From contig CAKTNW010000006.1 of assembly GCA_934589145.1 (NCBI GenBank), positions 33,511 through 97,510 of the forward strand: 64,000 nucleotides of DNA, read 5' to 3'. Shown here piece after piece: positions 60,096 through 64,000 of the stretch. A program made the position numbers and the translations under genes. The notes below the pieces were generated by a model, which saw only the letters and a program-made list of their open reading frames with translations, was not told where the DNA came from and searched no databases. Within the stretch, counting starts at the first letter, position 1. Every line of letters starts with the position of its first letter. Source of the DNA: an uncultured Oscillospiraceae bacterium (GTDB lineage: Bacteria; Bacillota; Clostridia; Oscillospirales; Oscillospiraceae).

Positions 60096-60849
60096 GCTGT
60101 TCCTCCGTTTCTTTTAGACTATCGTATTGAGGCTCTTCAGAATAAAACACTTGCATGTCATCCAACCGAAGACACGCCAGCCTGCCGAGAACCCCAGACC
60201 AGGGGTCACCCTTTTCAGGGAGCATACAGCCGCAGTCGATTCCAATCCAGCTCTTTACACCCCATATTGCCATTGGATTATCATACTGGAAGCGGAAAGT
60301 TGGCGTGTGTCCGAAGATGACAGTACAGTCCTCCAGAACGGGGAAACTCTCAAATCTCATCCAGACAGCGAAGTCTCGCTCACACTCATATTTACGACCG
60401 TAGGTTTCATACAGCTCGACAGGCGCGGCGTGGGTCAGAATGAACTTCCTATTATTCTGAGTAAGTTCTATGTTTACAGGCAACTTCTCCAGATACTCGA
60501 ATATCTCTTGGCGAACGGTTTTCTTTATGTGCTTCAAATAGTCATGCGTTACTTGGCCTCCATTTCTGTACCACAGAGACTGTTTTCGCTCGTAGTAGTA
60601 TTCTGGCCATTCCTCATCTTCTGGGGGTGGGTAGTAGAGAGCCTCCATCATCATTAATTCGTGATTGCCCAGAAGCATTTTAACATTTGGCATCGCCATG
60701 ATCTGACGGAGAATTCTGATGCCGTCAGGGTTCCTGTCTATCACATCTCCCAAAACATAGAGGGTGTCATCCGGCTGCAGGTTGATTTGCTTCATAACGG
60801 AATCAAAGCGCCGCTTTTGTCCATGGATATCAGACATTACATAAATCAT
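60085..60849 (-). CDS. Serine/threonine phosphatase-like metallophosphoesterase
   Basis: 254 residues from ATG at 60849 (AGGAGGTGGACCACC upstream). PPP/ApaH-type motifs: MSDIHGQ (D7, H9), LGDVIDRNPDG (D35), LLGNHELM (N62, H63), LTHAAP and FGHTP. It probably acts on phosphoproteins, dinucleoside polyphosphates or RNA ends. Its place two genes downstream of an RNA-ligase-like gene is suggestive. It overlaps the RHH gene by 11 nt. Confidence 0.85.
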   Translation of the reverse strand: MIYVMSDIHGQKRRFDSVMKQINLQPDDTLYVLGDVIDRNPDGIRILRQIMAMPNVKMLLGNHELMMMEALYYPPPEDEEWPEYYYERKQSLWYRNGGQVTHDYLKHIKKTVRQEIFEYLEKLPVNIELTQNNRKFILTHAAPVELYETYGRKYECERDFAVWMRFESFPVLEDCTVIFGHTPTFRFQYDNPMAIWGVKSWIGIDCGCMLPEKGDPWSGVLGRLACLRLDDMQVFYSEEPQYDSLKETEEQHDG

Positions 60850-60916
60850 GGTGGTCCACCTCCTTCTTCGCAACACGAACAATTACCATATTTCGGAGCG
60901 ACTAGCTATCAAAAAA

Positions 60917-61390
60917 TCATAATTCACAGACAATGATCCTGATTGGCATTTCTGATGACCTATCAGTCACAAAGCACGGGATGGTCTGTCGGAAAATCTG
61001 GATTTGGTCTTGAATCCTGACAAGCAGCCCTTTGAGTAAATCCTTTGAAATGTATCCATCGTTTTCGTTCTCAACGGGATTTTGAAGCAGCATCTCCAAG
61101 CCAGAGAGGTTGCCCCAAATGAAGAAATCCCACGAATCGAATGAGCTGCGTTCAACTGCTGGGTTTTCTGCACAGATGATGTCCTGCGTCTCTACCGCCA
61201 AATCAGAAAAGCGGATTCTCTCTTTACTAAGAGCAAGCTCAACATATGTGCTGGAGAAGATATCTCGTTCGGGCGCAGTATACAGATAGCGGTGTCTGAG
61301 TTCTCCATTTGCGTGTCGATGCCACTGGTCGATGTTGAACCATTGACCATCGAAGAATAGCTCTACTGTGTAGCCGAGCCATTTACTCAT
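60917..61390 (-). CDS. Accessory protein of unknown function
   Basis: 157 residues: an aromatic N-terminus (WLGYTVELFFDGQWFNIDQWHRH), a central DFFIWGNLSGLEMLLQNP, and a basic, hydrophobic C-terminus (PIRIIVCEL). No motif recognised; the many Trp and acidic residues recall immunity proteins. It lies between the ligase-like gene and the phosphatase gene. Confidence 0.6.
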   Translation of the reverse strand: MSKWLGYTVELFFDGQWFNIDQWHRHANGELRHRYLYTAPERDIFSSTYVELALSKERIRFSDLAVETQDIICAENPAVERSSFDSWDFFIWGNLSGLEMLLQNPVENENDGYISKDLLKGLLVRIQDQIQIFRQTIPCFVTDRSSEMPIRIIVCEL

Positions 61391-61454
61391 GTGGTGCGCC
61401 TCCTATCGCCAAGTACTTTGCCGTACCTCTAATGGGGTCTTCCAATTTAAGTAA

Positions 61455-62015
61455 TCAACTTCCCCATGGGAACCCGAAATCTGTACGCTTGATTTTGCAC
61501 CGAGGGTGTCCATCTTTCCAGAAAACGATACCCTCGATCACATGGGTTTCCAGATAAGTGCGGATGCCTTCAAAGCTCCGGTCCAGTTCAACGATGTCTT
61601 TTCCGTGGGGCTTGAGTACATCGGCATCGAGGTTGTATGGGTTTGCTCTGAAATGTGGGCCGATGGCCTCATATGTTCCATCTGGTACGATTCCCATTCT
61701 GTCATACGCATCCCAAAACCATTTGTCGCCGGCTGCAGTTCGGTCACAAGGTGCCCAACAAGGCAAGTGGCCAGTGACAGGGTCTGCGTTCTCCTGACAC
61801 TTGATTGCGTTAGATGGAATGGGCTTTCCATGTTTTGCATCGTATCTTTTGTAGAAAACACCATTGATGACCGCACAGCAAGCACCGTCCCATTTGATGG
61901 TAGCTACGCCTTCGCCGGACATGACCCAAGCAAGGTCAGGGCTTACATTTGGCAGTATTCTGACAATTCGATGGTTTTCAAATTCTCGTTCAAAGAGAGT
62001 GGGTATCTTTTTCAT
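61455..62015 (-). CDS. RNA ligase-like nucleotidyltransferase
   Basis: 186 residues with the ordered motifs of covalent nucleotidyltransferases: motif I KWDG (K41 the adenylated lysine), FYKRYDAKHGK with the conserved Arg, a motif III-like YEAIGPHFRANPY, motif IV EGIVFW (E161) and motif V CKIKRTDFG (K174, K176). This matches the small RNA-ligase-1-like family (DUF5565). No OB-fold or C-terminal domain remains, so it is a minimal ligase. It overlaps the zinc-ribbon gene by 26 nt. It could seal or modify RNA ends; activity is not shown by sequence. Confidence 0.8.
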   Translation of the reverse strand: MKKIPTLFEREFENHRIVRILPNVSPDLAWVMSGEGVATIKWDGACCAVINGVFYKRYDAKHGKPIPSNAIKCQENADPVTGHLPCWAPCDRTAAGDKWFWDAYDRMGIVPDGTYEAIGPHFRANPYNLDADVLKPHGKDIVELDRSFEGIRTYLETHVIEGIVFWKDGHPRCKIKRTDFGFPWGS

Positions 62016-62502
62016 TTAGGCTCCTTTTCGATGTTACTTCACTGCTGCTTCTATCGAGCCATTTCTCAATGGCAATAAATCTCTCGGCATGACTGATTTT
62101 GCCAGCACAAGTGTCACAGTAGGGACTGATCCAACCAGTAGAAACCTTCGTTGCACGGTTCCCACATCTGATGCAAGTTCTCGCAGATAGGTGTTCATAT
62201 TTGGGGATGATGTCACGAAGCATCCGCTCTGTACAGCCAAAGTCATACCAACGGAGCGTTCCATATTTCTCCTTGATCTGGGCAATGCGGTATTGGTCGA
62301 GATACTCGGCACGCACCAGTTCCTCACAGATATCTTCACACATTTGCTCCCCGAAAGCCCTACGCCAACCGTCAGGCATGGAATCCAGTTCCGTATAGGA
62401 ATAGTCGTAATCCTCTGGAACTTCTCCTGTCCAGCGGTTACGGGGCACGAGAAATGGAAATCTCTCAATCAGCTTTTGGTTCGATTCTTTATTCGATTGC
62501 AT
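61990..62502 (-). CDS. Zinc-ribbon accessory protein
   Basis: 170 residues: FPFLVPRNRWTGEVPEDYDY and ELDSMPDGWRRAFGEQ at the N-terminus, QIKEKYGTLRWYDFGCTERM, then a zinc ribbon CIRCGNRATKVSTG with CDTCAG. I recall this family as a conserved, uncharacterised protein of Clostridial phages and integrative elements. It precedes the RNA-ligase-like gene in the same message. Confidence 0.72.
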   Translation of the reverse strand: MQSNKESNQKLIERFPFLVPRNRWTGEVPEDYDYSYTELDSMPDGWRRAFGEQMCEDICEELVRAEYLDQYRIAQIKEKYGTLRWYDFGCTERMLRDIIPKYEHLSARTCIRCGNRATKVSTGWISPYCDTCAGKISHAERFIAIEKWLDRSSSEVTSKRSLNEKDTHSL

Positions 62503-62527
62503 TTGACGCCCCCTGTATGGTTTTCCT

Positions 62528-63397
62528 TTAGGTTGAAAAAAGCATTATTCGGACAGAGGTGATTTCTGCTCGAGGGTTTATCGCATTCCAATCCTTCACC
62601 TGTGCGGCGACCTTCTTTTGGATCTCCTCATAATAGCGATACGCACCGGAGCGGTCATTCCATTCAAAATATTGATAAGCCTTCTTGAGTTCATCCTCCA
62701 TCTTCCGGTATTCGTCTACTGAGACGAAGTCCCAAATATTATCGGATTCATCATTCTGAAAGGCAGCTACTTCAGATCGAAGAGCAAATGCAGAATGTTC
62801 TTTGCCGGAAGCGTTCAGTAGCTTCAAGATGTCATCGTAGCAAACGGCAATTCGGACGCTGTCCTCTGGGGTAAGCCAGTCGTTCACCGATGCCTGTAGA
62901 TTTCTTGACATTTCGTCTACTGTGAACGGGTGTCCATCGTACTTAAGCTGCTGGTATGCTTTTTCAAACTGATACCTGCTGTCCGAGCGAAGCGTTGGAA
63001 CAAGAATGAGATGTTCGATAGGCAGCAACTTCATCACTTGGGGGTTGATACAATGCCACTGATCATTTGCCTGAACCTCCGTAAAAATGAAATATGATGT
63101 GCTCGTCTTACTCACTCCTTTCTGCGCTTCGACCGCTTTGTGATGTGGCTGGCTCTCTTGCATTAGCTTCCACATCTCAAGTCTTTTTTCCAGATGCAAT
63201 AAGGCATCGGCGAAAGCGTCACATGTTGGCGGGATGGGAGATGCGTCACAAGTGATTGCAATGGAATATCCATCTTTCCCCTTTGAGGCAAGATTGGCTT
63301 TGATCTTTGCAATCCTATCTGGAGACTTGCTTTCTTCATGTGTGAGACGGTAGCAGGCGAACTTGTATGCGCCTCCTTCACTGAAGGTTACCTCCAT
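62528..63397 (-). CDS. Accessory protein of unknown function
   Basis: 289 residues, soluble, with helical stretches (AFADALLHLEKRLEMWKLMQE; YRKMEDELKKAYQYFEWNDR). I recognise no domain or catalytic motif. It lies 14 bp before the next minus-strand gene's stop, which supports co-transcription. Base composition is lower in GC than the core chromosome. Confidence 0.6.
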   Translation of the reverse strand: MEVTFSEGGAYKFACYRLTHEESKSPDRIAKIKANLASKGKDGYSIAITCDASPIPPTCDAFADALLHLEKRLEMWKLMQESQPHHKAVEAQKGVSKTSTSYFIFTEVQANDQWHCINPQVMKLLPIEHLILVPTLRSDSRYQFEKAYQQLKYDGHPFTVDEMSRNLQASVNDWLTPEDSVRIAVCYDDILKLLNASGKEHSAFALRSEVAAFQNDESDNIWDFVSVDEYRKMEDELKKAYQYFEWNDRSGAYRYYEEIQKKVAAQVKDWNAINPRAEITSVRIMLFST

Positions 63398-63411
63398 ACA
63401 TCTTCTCTCAA

Positions 63412-63711
63412 TCAGTTCTCATCGGGTCCCTCAAACAGCGCACGGAAAAGAGCCACATGCTCTCCCACGAGCTGCGGATATTGGTAATAGATGTGTCGGC
63501 AAAGGCTTCGATAAAGATCGATGAAGCGGATCTCATCGCAGAAATCGCAGAGGCCATCCATGATTTGTTCTAACTGCTGCTCGTCGGTGATTTGATCCTT
63601 CAGCACCTGCTCGACCAATAAAGAGTAGTGCGCGTATGCTGTGTCTCGCAGCTTGCTGATTCCCTCGACTATATTGCGGAGTTCCTCCATTGCGTTTTGG
63701 TATTCATCCAT
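63412..63711 (-). CDS. Helical accessory protein of unknown function
   Basis: 99 residues from the ATG at 63711 (AAAGAGGACAG upstream); an alternative ATG lies at 63732. Mostly amphipathic helix: NAMEELRNIVEGISKLRDTA, then QLEQIMDGLCDFCDEIRFI with two cysteines. Not recognised. It overlaps the upstream gene by 8 nt. Confidence 0.6.
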   Translation of the reverse strand: MDEYQNAMEELRNIVEGISKLRDTAYAHYSLLVEQVLKDQITDEQQLEQIMDGLCDFCDEIRFIDLYRSLCRHIYYQYPQLVGEHVALFRALFEGPDEN

Positions 63712-64000
63712 CTGTCTGTCCTCTTTTATCATATAGTTCCCGCAGCTCTGATTTCCTTTTTTCTGCGATGGCTTTGCTGAAATAAGTTGGACGACCCGAG
63801 TGGTATTCGCTTGCCATCCATTCATCGAGATCGAAGTTCCATTTATGAGGGCCAAACTCGTCTGGGTAATTCTCAACGAGAATGCGCTGCTTCTCACGAA
63901 TCTGCTCCAAGATAGGGGCGATGTCATATTGCGAGAACATCCTTGCGCCTTTCAACACATGGAGGATCTCGTTGCCCCACACTCGCTCATCAACGCCGCT
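63704..64000 (-). CDS. C-terminal part of an accessory gene cut by the right edge
   Basis: The frame is open to the window end: VDERVWGNEILHVLKGARMF, then LEQIREKQRILVENYPDEFG and PTYFSKAIAEKRKSELRELY. A GTG at 63982 is a possible but unconvincing start. The polar C-terminus could belong to a larger protein, possibly a toxin or effector of the island, but nothing identifies it. Confidence 0.5.
   Translation of the reverse strand, partial: SGVDERVWGNEILHVLKGARMFSQYDIAPILEQIREKQRILVENYPDEFGPHKWNFDLDEWMASEYHSGRPTYFSKAIAEKRKSELRELYDKRGQTDG

Overview
The window reads as a chromosomal piece of a GC-rich, monoderm, anaerobic gut-type Firmicute, most likely of the Oscillospiraceae. The grounds are a T-box leader in front of cysS, a recA-recX-rimO-pgsA block, an ApbE/NusG-II/Gx-transporter trio, many Gram-positive lipoproteins and surface proteins, and dispersed palindromic repeats of a kind common in that family. 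Genus cannot be fixed from the sequence alone. About 52 kb is ordinary compact core DNA with many 4-bp ATGA overlaps; the last 12 kb is accessory DNA with visibly lower GC in most of its parts.

Region 1 (1-9268, minus strand) is one operon: metallophosphoesterase, IclR regulator, metal-chelate type binding lipoprotein, membrane-anchored surface protein, ExbB-like proton channel, DUF2149 (ExbD-like) partner, FecCD permease, ABC ATPase and a large GLUG-repeat surface protein that runs off the left edge. It looks like a proton-motive-force-assisted uptake machine in a cell without an outer membrane. Region 2 (9.5-18.9 kb) has a YibE/F membrane protein, a 2212-residue secreted PHP-hydrolase surface protein with a structured leader, and a GH25 lysozyme. 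Region 3 (18.7-29 kb) holds an operon with cysteine desulfurase, a MATE exporter, an RlmA-like methyltransferase and a flavin reductase, then divergent mtaB with an HD phosphohydrolase, an ACT/UPF0210 pair, a GNAT enzyme, a small Lar-like zinc protein, and an XRE regulator facing a small unknown gene across twin operators.

Region 4 (28-39.5 kb) has rpe-recR-apbE-nusG_II-Gx transporter followed by an AAA ATPase, a small zinc-ribbon membrane protein, an amino-acid ABC transporter whose binding protein looks circularly permuted, an AraC regulator, a DAACS symporter and lysA. Region 5 (39.6-50.7 kb) has T-box controlled cysS, then the long minus-strand run lipoprotein - response regulator - histidine kinase - DUF1385 - prmC - recA - recX - rimO - pgsA. 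A tRNA-Leu(CAA) and two small membrane-protein genes follow.

Region 6 (52.2-64 kb) is an accessory island that starts inside the 3' half of an initiator tRNA-fMet gene. A replication-protein-like gene (3'-truncated) and an Xis-Int pair of an integrative element enclose a GC-rich 3.4-kb cargo that is broken at both ends: a headless lipoprotein fragment, two intact paralogous lipoproteins, a short membrane peptide, and a pilin-like gene fused in frame to the excisionase. TTGGTGTCA repeats, probable integrase arm sites, lie at the left end and beyond int. A minus-strand train of small accessory genes then runs off the right edge, including an RNA-ligase-like nucleotidyltransferase, a metallophosphatase, two antitoxin-like proteins and a zinc-ribbon protein.
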